Notes under the pieces: generated by a model | Seen by the model: only the letters and a program-made list of their open reading frames with translations | Databases searched by the model: none | What the model was told of the DNA's origin: nothing | Origin: Schauerella fraxinea | GTDB taxonomy: Bacteria > Pseudomonadota > Gammaproteobacteria > Burkholderiales > Burkholderiaceae_B | Assembly: GCA_030849945.1 (NCBI GenBank) | Contig: JAVDKK010000001.1 | Location: forward strand, 558,001-622,000 | DNA: 64,000 bases | Direction: 5' to 3' | Shown: positions 25,624 to 34,408 of the stretch, piece by piece | How the letters are laid out: each line of letters starts with the position of its first letter | How positions within the stretch are numbered: position 1 is the stretch's first letter | Program-made: the position numbers and the translations under genes

Positions 25624-26376
25624 GTGCAGAAGTCCTATCGCATCGGGCAGATCGTGCCCAGCTCGAACACCACCATGGAAACCGAAGTACCCGCCATGCT
25701 GCTGGCGCGCCAGCAGATCCGGCCTGAACGCTTTACGTTTCATTCCAGTCGCATGCGCATGAAAACAGTCGCCAAGGAAGAGCTGGCGGCCATGGATGCC
25801 GAGTCCGACCGGTGCGCGCTCGAGCTCAGCGATGCGCGCGTGGATGTGCTTGGATACGCGTGCCTCGTGGCCATCATGGCCATGGGCCATGGCTACCACC
25901 GTGTCTCGCAAAAGCGGTTGGGCGAGCGCACTGCCGAGAACGGCGCGGCGGCACCGGTGATCACCAGCGCAGGTGCTCTGGTCGATGCGTTGCACGTGAT
26001 GGGCGCCAAGCGCATTGCGCTGGTCGCTCCTTACATGAAACCGCTCACGCAGTTGGTGGTGGATTACATCGCCCACGAAGGATTTGAGGTCGTGCATTGG
26101 CACGCGCTCGAGATCCCGAACAACCTCGACGTTGGCCGCCACGATCCCGCGAAGCTTCCGGGCATCGTCGCCGGCATACCAACCAGCGACGTCGATGTGA
26201 TCGTGTTGTCGGCATGCGTGCAGATGCCATCGCTGTCCGCGATAGCCAAGGTCGAAGCGCAAACCGGCAAACCCGTGCTTACGGCCGCCGTGGCCACCAC
26301 CTACGCCATCCTGAAGGCGCTCGACCTCGAACCCATCGTTCCCGGTGCAGGCGCCCTGCTCTCGGGCGCCTACTGA
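25624..26376 (+). CDS. nicE: Maleate cis-trans isomerase
   Basis: A 250-residue Asp/Glu racemase-fold enzyme that converts maleate to fumarate, the last step of the pathway. It matches Pseudomonas NicE nearly block by block (YRIGQIVPSSNTTMETE, RFTFHSSRMRMK, DVLGYACLVAIMAMG, VVPGAGALLSGAY-like C-terminus). The two catalytic cysteines are Cys80 and Cys198. The start is GTG at 25624 with AGGAG at 25612-25616; an ATG at 25619 is in another frame and gives no product. First gene of the nicEDXF operon, 19 bases before nicD. Confidence 0.95.
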   Translation: MQKSYRIGQIVPSSNTTMETEVPAMLLARQQIRPERFTFHSSRMRMKTVAKEELAAMDAESDRCALELSDARVDVLGYACLVAIMAMGHGYHRVSQKRLGERTAENGAAAPVITSAGALVDALHVMGAKRIALVAPYMKPLTQLVVDYIAHEGFEVVHWHALEIPNNLDVGRHDPAKLPGIVAGIPTSDVDVIVLSACVQMPSLSAIAKVEAQTGKPVLTAAVATTYAILKALDLEPIVPGAGALLSGAY

Positions 26377-26394
26377 CACTCAACCGGAACCGCC

Positions 26395-27219
26395 ATGACC
26401 AGCTCGTTCTTGTACGGCGCCAACGTGCGCGCCAACGACATCCGCCAACACTATCTGCGTTATGGCGGCACCGAGGGCGCTCGCGCGCACCGCGACGCCG
26501 TCATCGTCATCCCGGGCATCACCAGCCCGGCCGTGACCTGGGGCTTCGTCGGCGAGCGCCTGGGCCAAAGCTTCGACACCTATGTGCTGGACGTGCGCGG
26601 CCGAGGCCTGTCCGAGGCGTCCGATTCGCTCGACTATGGTCTCGATGCGCAAGCCGCCGACGTCATCGCGTTCGCGCAAGCATTGGGCTTGCAGCGCTAT
26701 GCGCTCGTCGGCCACTCGATGGGCGGCCGCATCGCCATCCGCGCCGCGCGCAGCGCGCCCGCCGGGCTTACCCGCCTGGTCGCCGTCGATCCACCCGTGT
26801 CTGGTCCGGGCCGCCGCGCCTATCCCTCCAAACTGCCGTGGTACGTCGATTCGATTCGTCTGTCGCAACGCGGCATTACGCTGGCCGAAATGCGCGAGTT
26901 CTGCCCCACCTGGACCGAGGCGCAGGTGCGCCTGCGGGCCGAGTGGCTGCACACCTGCGACGAGCGTGCCATCGTCACAAGCTTCGACGCCTTTCATACC
27001 GACGATATTCATGCCGATCTGCCCTCGGTCACGCAACCGCTGATGCTGATGGTGGCCGGCCGGGGCGACGTGATCCGCCCTGAGGATGTGGAAGAAATCA
27101 AGACCCTGGCGCCGCACACACAAGTCAGTCACGTGACCGATGCGGGTCACATGATTCCATGGGATGACGAAGCGGGTTTCTACGCCGCGTTCGGCGACTT
27201 TCTCGGCGCTCCTGTCTAA
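26395..27219 (+). CDS. nicD: N-formylmaleamate deformylase
   Basis: A 274-residue alpha/beta hydrolase that removes formate from N-formylmaleamate. The nucleophile elbow is GHSMGGR (Ser108), the acid is probably Asp132 in VDPPVSGPGRRAYPSKLPWY, and the histidine is in DAGHMIPWDD. These blocks match Pseudomonas NicD, including ILVPGITSPA-like IVIPGITSPAVTWGF. It lies between nicE and nicX as part of the ring-cleavage branch. The gap to nicX is 32 bp. Confidence 0.94.
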   Translation: MTSSFLYGANVRANDIRQHYLRYGGTEGARAHRDAVIVIPGITSPAVTWGFVGERLGQSFDTYVLDVRGRGLSEASDSLDYGLDAQAADVIAFAQALGLQRYALVGHSMGGRIAIRAARSAPAGLTRLVAVDPPVSGPGRRAYPSKLPWYVDSIRLSQRGITLAEMREFCPTWTEAQVRLRAEWLHTCDERAIVTSFDAFHTDDIHADLPSVTQPLMLMVAGRGDVIRPEDVEEIKTLAPHTQVSHVTDAGHMIPWDDEAGFYAAFGDFLGAPV

Positions 27220-27251
27220 CCGATGATGCCCATCACACCGAGGAGTTATCC

Positions 27252-28307
27252 ATGCCCGTAAGCGATGCCGATATGATGGCCGCCTGGCGCCAGGTGCTCA
27301 CGCTGTCCAAGCTTGAATCCGGACAGATCGTGACCGTACTGACCGGCGCGGCCACCCACCCGCAAACCCTGCGCACCGCCATGACCACGGTCGCGTCGAT
27401 GGGCGCCATCGTCAACCGGCTGGATCTGCCACCGGTCAATGGCGAGAAAGCGATCAGCCGCGATGCGCTCGCCTATCTGGGCACCACGCCGCTCACCGGC
27501 AACCGCGCCGCGATCGCCGCATTGAAAGAAAGCGATCTGGTGCTGGATCTGATGACGTTGCTGTTCTCGCCCGAGCAGCACGACATCCTGAGCGGCGGCA
27601 CCAAGATTCTGCTCGCCGTGGAGCCACCCGAAGTGCTCTGCCGCATGGTGCCCACCGAGGCCGACCGCGCACGCGTCAAGCGGGCGGCCGCGCGCATCGA
27701 AGCGGCCAAGACGATGCACATTACATCGCCTGCCGGCACCGACCTGCATTGCCCGCTGGGCGAGTTTCCTGCGATCAGCGAATACGGTTACGTGGATGAA
27801 CCGGGCCGGTGGGATCATTGGCCCAGCGGCTTCGTGCTGACGTGGCCCGATGAGCTCGGCACCCAAGGCCGCATCGTGCTCGATCGGGGCGACATCCTGC
27901 TGCCCATGAAGCAGTACATCAGCGAGCCCATCACCCTGACCGTCAAGGACGGCTTCGTGCGCAAGATCGAAGGCGGCGTGCATGCCGATCTGCTCAACGA
28001 GTACATGGCGTCGTTCAACGACCCGGACGCCTACGCCATGTCGCATATCGGCTGGGGCCTGCAGCCGCGCGCGCACTGGTCGATGTTGGCGCACTACGAT
28101 CGCGAGGCCACGATCGGCATGGATGCGCGGGCGTTTGAAGGCAATTTCCTGTTTTCGATGGGTCCCAACAACGAAGCCGGCGGCGATCGCAATACCGCCT
28201 GCCACATCGATATTCCCATGCGCGGCTGCACCGTGCGTCTTGACGGCGACATCGTCGTCGACGCCGGCCGCGTGATCGACACCGCTACCTCCGAGGCTGC
28301 CGCATGA
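27252..28307 (+). CDS. nicX: 2,5-dihydroxypyridine 5,6-dioxygenase
   Basis: A 351-residue Fe(II) extradiol-type dioxygenase that opens the pyridine ring of 2,5-dihydroxypyridine to N-formylmaleamate. The iron ligands known for NicX fall at the same numbers here: His265 in SHIGWG, and His318 and Asp320 in CHIDIPMRGC. Length and start agree with the family. GGAG 9 bases before the ATG is the ribosome binding site. The stop overlaps the nicF start (ATGA). Confidence 0.95.
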   Translation: MPVSDADMMAAWRQVLTLSKLESGQIVTVLTGAATHPQTLRTAMTTVASMGAIVNRLDLPPVNGEKAISRDALAYLGTTPLTGNRAAIAALKESDLVLDLMTLLFSPEQHDILSGGTKILLAVEPPEVLCRMVPTEADRARVKRAAARIEAAKTMHITSPAGTDLHCPLGEFPAISEYGYVDEPGRWDHWPSGFVLTWPDELGTQGRIVLDRGDILLPMKQYISEPITLTVKDGFVRKIEGGVHADLLNEYMASFNDPDAYAMSHIGWGLQPRAHWSMLAHYDREATIGMDARAFEGNFLFSMGPNNEAGGDRNTACHIDIPMRGCTVRLDGDIVVDAGRVIDTATSEAAA

Positions 28308-28951
28308 AAGACGACATCTCCGCCTATGCCCGTCAGGGCTTCGGCACCGACCTGCCGCTGGCCGCTCCTTTTGGCTTGCTCATCGTCGACTTCGTCAATA
28401 GCTTTGCCGACCCCAATCGCTTCGGCGGCGGCAACATTGCACCCGCCATCGCGCAAACCGAGGCGTTGCTGGCCTTCGCCCGCGAACATGCATTCGCCAT
28501 CGCGCATACGCGCATCGTGTTTGCCAACGACGATAGCGATGCCAATGTGTTCTGCATGAAAGTGCCGGGCATGCTCACGCTCAAGGAAAACGATCCGGCA
28601 AGCGCCATTGTGCCGTCGCTTACGCCCCTGACCGGAGAAGTCGTGATTCGCAAAACGTTGCCGTCGGCGTTTCACGGCACGACCTTGCAAGCCTGGCTGG
28701 CGCAACGCGGCGTGCAGACGCTGCTGATCGCTGGCGCCACCACCAGCGGCTGCGTTCGCGCCAGCGTCGTCGATGCGATGTCGGCGGGTTTTCGGCCATT
28801 GGTGGTGGCCGACTGCTGCGGCGACCGCGCCATCGGCCCGCACGACGCCAACCTGTTCGACATGCAGCAAAAATATGCGGCCGTCATGCCGTATGCGGAT
28901 GCCGTGTCGCAGTTGAGCGCCCACCTTGACCGCCACCCCGCGCACGCCTAA
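28304..28951 (+). CDS. nicF: Maleamate amidohydrolase
   Basis: A 215-residue isochorismatase-like hydrolase that deamidates maleamate to maleate and ammonia. The catalytic triad is visible as Asp29 (LLIVDFVNSF), Lys117 (VVIRKTLPSAFHG) and Cys150 (GATTSGCVRASVVDAM). It is translationally coupled to nicX. Its last 26 bases overlap the putative start of the molybdopterin-subunit gene. Confidence 0.94.
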   Translation: MKDDISAYARQGFGTDLPLAAPFGLLIVDFVNSFADPNRFGGGNIAPAIAQTEALLAFAREHAFAIAHTRIVFANDDSDANVFCMKVPGMLTLKENDPASAIVPSLTPLTGEVVIRKTLPSAFHGTTLQAWLAQRGVQTLLIAGATTSGCVRASVVDAMSAGFRPLVVADCCGDRAIGPHDANLFDMQQKYAAVMPYADAVSQLSAHLDRHPAHA

Positions 28952-31268
28952 AGCAGCGCATCGCGCGCTGCTCGATCGGCCGGGCACACTGCTCGTGCTG
29001 CGCACCCCTGTGCGCGGGGTAGTGCCGGCGGCGGGTCAACCCGGCGCCGCGTCGAACTACGTGCCGAGTAAGCCCGACATCTTCATCGCCTTATGCGATG
29101 ACGGCCGCATCGAGGCTTTCAACGGCCACGTCGATCTGGGCACCGGCATTCGCACGGCGCTGGCGCAGATCGTGGCAGAAGAACTTTACGTGCCGCTCGA
29201 TCGCGTGACGATGACGCTCGGCCACACCGAAGCCGCGCCCAATCAGGGTCCGACGATCGCCAGCGCCACGATTCAAATCTCGGCCGTGCCCCTGCGCCGT
29301 GCGGCGGCACAAGCGCGCGAGTGGCTGCTGGACGCGGCTGCCGAGCGGTTAAGGGTGCCGCGCGATACGCTGCAGATCCGCGATGGCGTGGTGTTGGCCG
29401 CCCCAACCCACGACGCGATCGACCCGTCACGCAGCCCCGATAGCGCGCCCAACGCCGCGCCTGCCGATGCGGCTGGCGCGCGTGCACGCAATGCGGCCAT
29501 CCCCGGCTTTTCATATGCCGACCTGCTTACCGGTCAGCGCATCGCGCTCACGCTCGCCGACGATGTACCGCTCAAGCCCGTCTCGGCGTACCGCCTTGTC
29601 GGTAGCGCCCCGCCGCGTGTGGACATTCCCGCCAAAGCCACCGGCGTACTCACTTTTGTGCACGATGTGCGCGTGCCTGGCATGCTGCACGGGCGCGTCG
29701 TGCGGCCGCCCTATACCGGCCGCGATTGCGGCGCGTTCGTCGGCACCAGTCTCATCGACGTCGACCGCGCTGCGTGCCTGCGCTTGCCTGGCGTACGGCA
29801 TCTCGTGGTTGAAGGCGACTTCATCGGCGTGGTGGCCGAGCGTGAAGAGCAGGCCATCGCGGCCGCACGTCGAATCCAGGCACGCTGGCGGCCCATACCG
29901 CCCGGCCCCGATCTGTCGTCCATCGAAACGGCGCTGTTGAATGCCCCCTCAACGGCGCGTCCGTTAACCGCGCACGGCGACGTGGATACCGCGTTGGCGC
30001 ATGCGGCGCAGCCACTCTCGCGCACCTACGTGTGGCCGTATCAGATGCATGCCTCGATCGGGCCATCGTGCGCGGTGGCCGACTACACCCCTGACGGCCT
30101 CACGATCTGGTCCGGCACGCAAAATCCGCACATGCTGCGCATCGATCTGGATCGGCTGTTGGACGTCGGCGAAGACCGCATCGAAATCGTGCGTCTGGAG
30201 GCCTCGGGCTGCTATGGCCGCAACTGCGCCGACGATGTTGCCGCCGATGCCGCGCTCCTGTCGCGCGCCGCAGGCGCCCCTGTGCGCGTGCAACTCAGCC
30301 GCGAACAAGAACATGCGTGGGAGCCCAAGGGCGCCGCGCAGCTGATGACGGTGCGCGGCGCACTCGACGCCGATGGCGGCTTGGGCGCGTACGACTTCAC
30401 TACCCGCTATCCCTCCAACGATGCCCCGCTTCTGGCGTCGCTGCTCATCGGCAAGATCGCCGCCACGCCGCGGGTTCTCGAAATGGGCGACCGCACCGCT
30501 GTCAGCCCCTATCGCTTCAAGCATCTGCGCGCGGTCTGCCACGACATGCCCGCACTGGTTCGCGCGGCCTGGCTGCGCGGCGTTTCCGCATTGCCCAACT
30601 CCTTTGCCCACGATTCGTTCGTCGACGAACTGGCGCATGACGCGGGCGCCGATCCGGTCGACTTCCGGCTGCGGCATCTCGACGACACGCGCGCGGCCGA
30701 TCTGCTGCGCGCCGTCGCCGCCCGCGCCACCTGGCAACCCGGACACCCCGGCACACGGGGCAGGCCCGCCGCCGATGGGTTGTTGCGCGGCCGCGGCGTG
30801 GCATACGCGCGCTACGTGCACAGCCGGTTCCCGGGCTTCGGCGCCGCGTGGTCAGCCTGGATCGTCGACCTTACCGTCGATCCCACCACCGGCCGTATCG
30901 TGATCGATCGCGTCACCATCGGCCAGGACACCGGCATGATGGTCAATCCCGATGGCGTGCGGCATCAGATGCACGGCAATGTGATTCAGGTGCTCAGCCG
31001 CGTGCTCAAGGAGCGCGTCGCCTTCGATGCCGACGGCGTGGCAAGTCTCGAATGGGGCGGCTATCCGATCCTGAGCTTTGACGAGGTGCCCGAGATCGAC
31101 GTGGTGCTGATGCCGCGGCAGGATGAGCCGCCTTTGGGCGCGGGCGAGTCGGCATCGGTGCCGGGGCCGGCAGTCGTTGCCAATGCGCTGTTCGATGCCA
31201 CCGGTGTGCGCTTTCGCGCGCTGCCGTTCACACCCGACACCGTGCGGGCAATGCTATCGTCGCGCTGA
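28926..31268 (+). CDS. Full-length molybdopterin-binding hydroxylase subunit, likely catalytic nicotinate dehydrogenase
   Basis: A molybdopterin subunit of the xanthine dehydrogenase family, up to 780 residues. It has the early motif DLGTGIRTALAQIVAEELYV, central cofactor-binding stretches, and the active-site glutamate in LGAGESASVPG (Glu741), followed by ANALFDATGVRFRALPF. It carries no haem motif, no FeS domain and no signal peptide. It is located in the nicE operon and is the only intact molybdenum subunit in the region, so it most likely supplies the active site that NicB lacks. The start is uncertain: TTG at 28926 overlaps nicF, while GTG at 28995 would cut 23 residues; no clear ribosome binding site distinguishes them. 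Confidence 0.85.
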   Translation: MTATPRTPKAAHRALLDRPGTLLVLRTPVRGVVPAAGQPGAASNYVPSKPDIFIALCDDGRIEAFNGHVDLGTGIRTALAQIVAEELYVPLDRVTMTLGHTEAAPNQGPTIASATIQISAVPLRRAAAQAREWLLDAAAERLRVPRDTLQIRDGVVLAAPTHDAIDPSRSPDSAPNAAPADAAGARARNAAIPGFSYADLLTGQRIALTLADDVPLKPVSAYRLVGSAPPRVDIPAKATGVLTFVHDVRVPGMLHGRVVRPPYTGRDCGAFVGTSLIDVDRAACLRLPGVRHLVVEGDFIGVVAEREEQAIAAARRIQARWRPIPPGPDLSSIETALLNAPSTARPLTAHGDVDTALAHAAQPLSRTYVWPYQMHASIGPSCAVADYTPDGLTIWSGTQNPHMLRIDLDRLLDVGEDRIEIVRLEASGCYGRNCADDVAADAALLSRAAGAPVRVQLSREQEHAWEPKGAAQLMTVRGALDADGGLGAYDFTTRYPSNDAPLLASLLIGKIAATPRVLEMGDRTAVSPYRFKHLRAVCHDMPALVRAAWLRGVSALPNSFAHDSFVDELAHDAGADPVDFRLRHLDDTRAADLLRAVAARATWQPGHPGTRGRPAADGLLRGRGVAYARYVHSRFPGFGAAWSAWIVDLTVDPTTGRIVIDRVTIGQDTGMMVNPDGVRHQMHGNVIQVLSRVLKERVAFDADGVASLEWGGYPILSFDEVPEIDVVLMPRQDEPPLGAGESASVPGPAVVANALFDATGVRFRALPFTPDTVRAMLSSR

Positions 31269-31287
31269 ACCGCCCGACTGGATTGCC

Positions 31288-31953
31288 ATGCCCCCGTTTT
31301 CTCGTTTGCCCACATCGCGGTCCGCGCCGCGCGCGGCTGTGCCTGCGCTCACCCCCGCAAGCCAAGCCACTGCCGAACAAGCCTCGAACGACCAAGGCTT
31401 GCCGCGCCCAGCGGCGCCTGCCGATCTTCCCTTGTCGATCGAACCGCTTTCGGCGGCCGCCTTCGCGCCGTATGGCGCGATGCTGGGCCAACCGTACGAC
31501 GCAAAAGCCACCACCCCGGCGTTCACCAACGTCAATACCGATTTCTGGCATCAGCATGCGTTCGACACCGGCAGTAGCGGCCGCACCGAAGTGCTGGGGG
31601 TGAATTACCGTCGCTGCGATGGTCGTATCGATACGCTTGAAGTGCATCACCTCACGCAACAAGCCATCGTGCCGCTGGGAAGCGTGGGCGTCATACACGT
31701 GGTGGCCTGCTCGGACGCGCAGGGCGCGCCCGACCTCGCTACCTTGCGCGCGTTCGATATCGCGCCCGGCCAAGGCGTATGCATGCAGCCGGGCTGCTGG
31801 CACGCGACGCAAGTGGCAACCGGCGAAGCGACGTGCTTGATGTTGACCCGCGACTCGACCACCATCGACCTGGTCGCGCATATGCAGCACGGTGCGCCCG
31901 CCCAAGAGTCGGCGTTCCAGCGGCTTCCCCACGTTTATCTTCTCGGGCGTTGA
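31288..31953 (+). CDS. Ureidoglycolate lyase (AllA)-family cupin protein
   Basis: A 221-residue protein whose residues about 50-220 match the AllA cupin-like fold (LSIEPLSAAAFAPYGAMLG, then HHLTQQAIVPLGSVGVIHVV and PGQGVCMQPGCWHAT). The first 48 residues are low-complexity and may be a wrongly included leader or a true extension. AllA proper splits ureidoglycolate in purine breakdown. Here it follows the molybdopterin subunit by 19 bases as last gene of the nic operon, where it has no obvious purine partner, so a pathway-specific function is possible. A 21-bp duplication covers its stop codon region. Confidence 0.75.
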   Translation: MPPFSRLPTSRSAPRAAVPALTPASQATAEQASNDQGLPRPAAPADLPLSIEPLSAAAFAPYGAMLGQPYDAKATTPAFTNVNTDFWHQHAFDTGSSGRTEVLGVNYRRCDGRIDTLEVHHLTQQAIVPLGSVGVIHVVACSDAQGAPDLATLRAFDIAPGQGVCMQPGCWHATQVATGEATCLMLTRDSTTIDLVAHMQHGAPAQESAFQRLPHVYLLGR

Positions 31954-31970
31954 GCTGATCTTCTCGGGCG
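31937..31970 (+). repeat. Short direct repeat over the AllA-like stop
   Basis: ATCTTCTCGGGCG occurs at 31937-31949 and 31958-31970, 21 bases apart, with a TGA after each copy. It looks like a small tandem duplication of the gene end. Confidence 0.8.
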
Positions 31971-32088
31971 CTGACCGAAAACCCGGTTACATGAATGGCC
32001 GCGCGCGGGCAGGCATCCGGGTTATGTTGACCGGGATCGCGACGATCTTTTTTCAGACCTCGTCGCGCCCATTTGAAAGGACAGCTTC

Positions 32089-32439
32089 ATGAACCTGATT
32101 CGCAGTGCCTTGTATGCGTGCGCCGTGGCCGGCACGCTTGCCGCGTCGGCCGCCATGGCCCAACCCGTACCCACCGCCACCGCTGATGGCTTTCGCTATC
32201 CCGAGCCGGGCAACGTCGTTGCCAACCCCAACGCGCCGCCGCAGTTGCGCATGCGCGAGATCCCCGATCCCAGCGCGCCGCCGCCCCCGCCTTTGGTGAC
32301 CAACTCGCCCGAGAGCCTGGAGAACTACAACCTGTGCGTCGAGCGGGTCAATCGTGAAACCAGCACGCGCGCCGAAATGCTTAATGGCACCAGCCAATGC
32401 ATGCGTGAACTGGACGAGCGCCGCCGCATGGGGCGCTGA
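32089..32439 (+). CDS. Small secreted proline-rich protein of unknown function
   Basis: A 116-residue protein with a clear Sec signal peptide (residues 1-24, ending AAMAQ). The mature part has a proline-rich segment (DPSAPPPPPLV at about 60-71) and a charged C-terminal helix with two cysteines (NLCVERVN and TSQCMRELDERRR), which could form a disulfide in the periplasm. AAAGGA 7 bases before the ATG is the ribosome binding site. I do not recognise the family. It stands alone between the nic operon and the metallopeptidase. Confidence 0.75.
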   Translation: MNLIRSALYACAVAGTLAASAAMAQPVPTATADGFRYPEPGNVVANPNAPPQLRMREIPDPSAPPPPPLVTNSPESLENYNLCVERVNRETSTRAEMLNGTSQCMRELDERRRMGR

Positions 32440-32540
32440 TCAGCCTGTTCCACCGGCGATTCCTGCATAAAAAAAGTGATTTTTAGTATGTGGGCGTTTC
32501 ACGTTTGTGATTATTCTTGAGCCCTTCGATGCCGCAATAA

Positions 32541-32565
32541 CGCCGCGCACGTTAAGTGTGCGGCG
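32541..32565. terminator. GC-rich hairpin upstream of the metallopeptidase
   Basis: Arms CGCCGCGCAC and GTGTGCGGCG (one mismatch) enclose GTTAA, about 100 bases after the small secreted protein and 48 before the next start. No T-run follows; it could be a terminator of the upstream gene or a leader structure of the next. An AT-rich patch (32465-32520) just upstream may hold a promoter. Confidence 0.4.
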
Positions 32566-32612
32566 TGGCCTTTGCGCCGCCGCATCACGCAAACGTAAGG
32601 ACCTCAAGGCTC

Positions 32613-34406
32613 ATGACGACGTTGTTGGACCGGCGCTTCACGCGCACGCTGGACAGTCTGGTCGACGAATTTTCCGCTGAAGCCTGGCGTGGCGGCACCC
32701 TGGAAGCCTGGGTGTTCGACGATCGCGCCGCTCGCATCGCGGCCGAGCAGCGCTTGGCCCGCGCCGGTGTTACCGCGCGATTTCGCAGTGCCTACAAGCC
32801 GCTCATCCATGCGTTCGTCGAAGACATCGATCTCACTGACGTCGACCGCGTAACCGTGCGCTATCCCGTTCATCCTGCGGCCACCGCCAAACGGTTCACG
32901 CTTGAAGCCTATCCGTTGGTCGGCATGCTCGCAAACGTCGACGTCACGCTCACACCGGGCGAACCGGCGTTGGTATACGCGGTGGAACTGTCGTATCGGG
33001 ATGGGCGCACGCAGCACTTGGACGTGTTCGCACCCAACGTCGAACGCGTGGATCACACAGGTGCCGTCAACCTCACGCCCACCGGTTGGGTACGGGCGTC
33101 GCGCGCGGATGACGAAAGCGAAGGCAAAGGCAAAGGCGCGCAGGATGCTGCCCGCACCACCGATCTCGAAACCGCGTTCGCGGCATTGATCGATACCGTG
33201 CGTTTGCATCCCTGGGGGACGCAAGAGCCCTACTTCGAACGCCTCTCCGTGCGCCTGGACATGCCGGGATCGGAGCTGGATCTGCACTACGGCGATGAGG
33301 TCGTGAGCCTCTTCGAAGCCCTGCACGAAGACATCTACTTCAGCCTGCTCGAAATATTCCAGCTGCACAGCGGCCGCCCGCTCGGCGATCGCGGCCTGCA
33401 GCCAGGCCAGTTCGCGCCTGACGTGCGCACAAGCGCGGACGACGCGATTCACCTCGTCATCGCCACCGAACCTTTCGCTATCGTGACGCCACCCGTCCCC
33501 TCAAGCGACGATCAGCCGCTGGCGGCGGCCACGCGCGCACTGCCGATCGAACGCGTGGCGTATGAACTCGATGCGCTTGGCGGCGAACGTTTCGACGCGC
33601 GCTCACGCCAGGGCCGCACGGTGTGGGGAACGTACGTCAAAAGCGCCCAGCCCGCGATCGTGATCTCGGCCGCGCAGCATGCCAACGAAAGCTCGGGCGT
33701 GGTGGGGGTGCTGCGCGCCGCGCACGCGTTGCGCGATGAAGCACACTTCGCGCTCATCGGCGTCGAGAATCCCGACGGCTACGCCATGCATCGTGAACTA
33801 TGCGCTACGCATCCGCGCCATATGCATCATGCCGCGCGCTACTCCGCATTGGGCGACGACATCGCCTATCGCGAACGCGCACCGTTCTACGAGCGCGAAG
33901 CGCGCCAGCAGGCGCTCGCCATCAGCGGTGCCTCGCTGCACATCAATCTTCACGGCTATCCCGCGCACGAATGGACGCGCCCGATGTCGGGCTATCTGCC
34001 GCGCGGCTTCGAACTCTGGACGATCCCCAAAGGCTTCTTCCTTATCCTGCGTCATCACCCGGGCTGGGGCGACCGCGCGCGCGCACTGATCGAACACGTC
34101 ACGCAACGCTTGGGGCGACTGCCCGGCTTGCTGGACTTCAATGCACGCCAGATTGCGCTCTTTCGCGCCCATGCATTGGAAGACGGCTTCGAGATGCTCA
34201 ACGGCATCCCGATCCTGGTGGCCGAAGATACGCGCGAGGCGGTACCGCTCGCGCTGATTTCGGAGTTCCCCGACGAAACGATCTATGGCGACGACTTCGT
34301 ATTTGCCCACACCGTGCAGATGGAGACGGTGCTCGCCGCGCATGAAGGGTATGTGCGGTTGTCAGGCGATGGGCAAGTTGTGCCCGCGCCCTTCACGCTC
34401 GCCTGA
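32613..34406 (+). CDS. M14-family (carboxypeptidase-like) zinc metallopeptidase
   Basis: A 597-residue protein. The C-terminal half (about 345-560) has the M14 zinc pattern: first two ligands in SAAQHANESSGVVG (HxxE), third in LHINLHGYPAHEW, and a candidate catalytic glutamate in EFPDETIYG. The N-terminal 330 residues form a separate domain without recognised motifs (begins MTTLLDRRFTRTLDSLVDEF) and make the protein much longer than a bare carboxypeptidase. No signal peptide, so it probably works in the cytoplasm. The ATG at 32613 is the first of the conserved-looking region. The gene stands alone and ends two bases before a convergent Bug gene. Confidence 0.8.
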   Translation: MTTLLDRRFTRTLDSLVDEFSAEAWRGGTLEAWVFDDRAARIAAEQRLARAGVTARFRSAYKPLIHAFVEDIDLTDVDRVTVRYPVHPAATAKRFTLEAYPLVGMLANVDVTLTPGEPALVYAVELSYRDGRTQHLDVFAPNVERVDHTGAVNLTPTGWVRASRADDESEGKGKGAQDAARTTDLETAFAALIDTVRLHPWGTQEPYFERLSVRLDMPGSELDLHYGDEVVSLFEALHEDIYFSLLEIFQLHSGRPLGDRGLQPGQFAPDVRTSADDAIHLVIATEPFAIVTPPVPSSDDQPLAAATRALPIERVAYELDALGGERFDARSRQGRTVWGTYVKSAQPAIVISAAQHANESSGVVGVLRAAHALRDEAHFALIGVENPDGYAMHRELCATHPRHMHHAARYSALGDDIAYRERAPFYEREARQQALAISGASLHINLHGYPAHEWTRPMSGYLPRGFELWTIPKGFFLILRHHPGWGDRARALIEHVTQRLGRLPGLLDFNARQIALFRAHALEDGFEMLNGIPILVAEDTREAVPLALISEFPDETIYGDDFVFAHTVQMETVLAAHEGYVRLSGDGQVVPAPFTLA

Positions 34407-34408
34407 CC

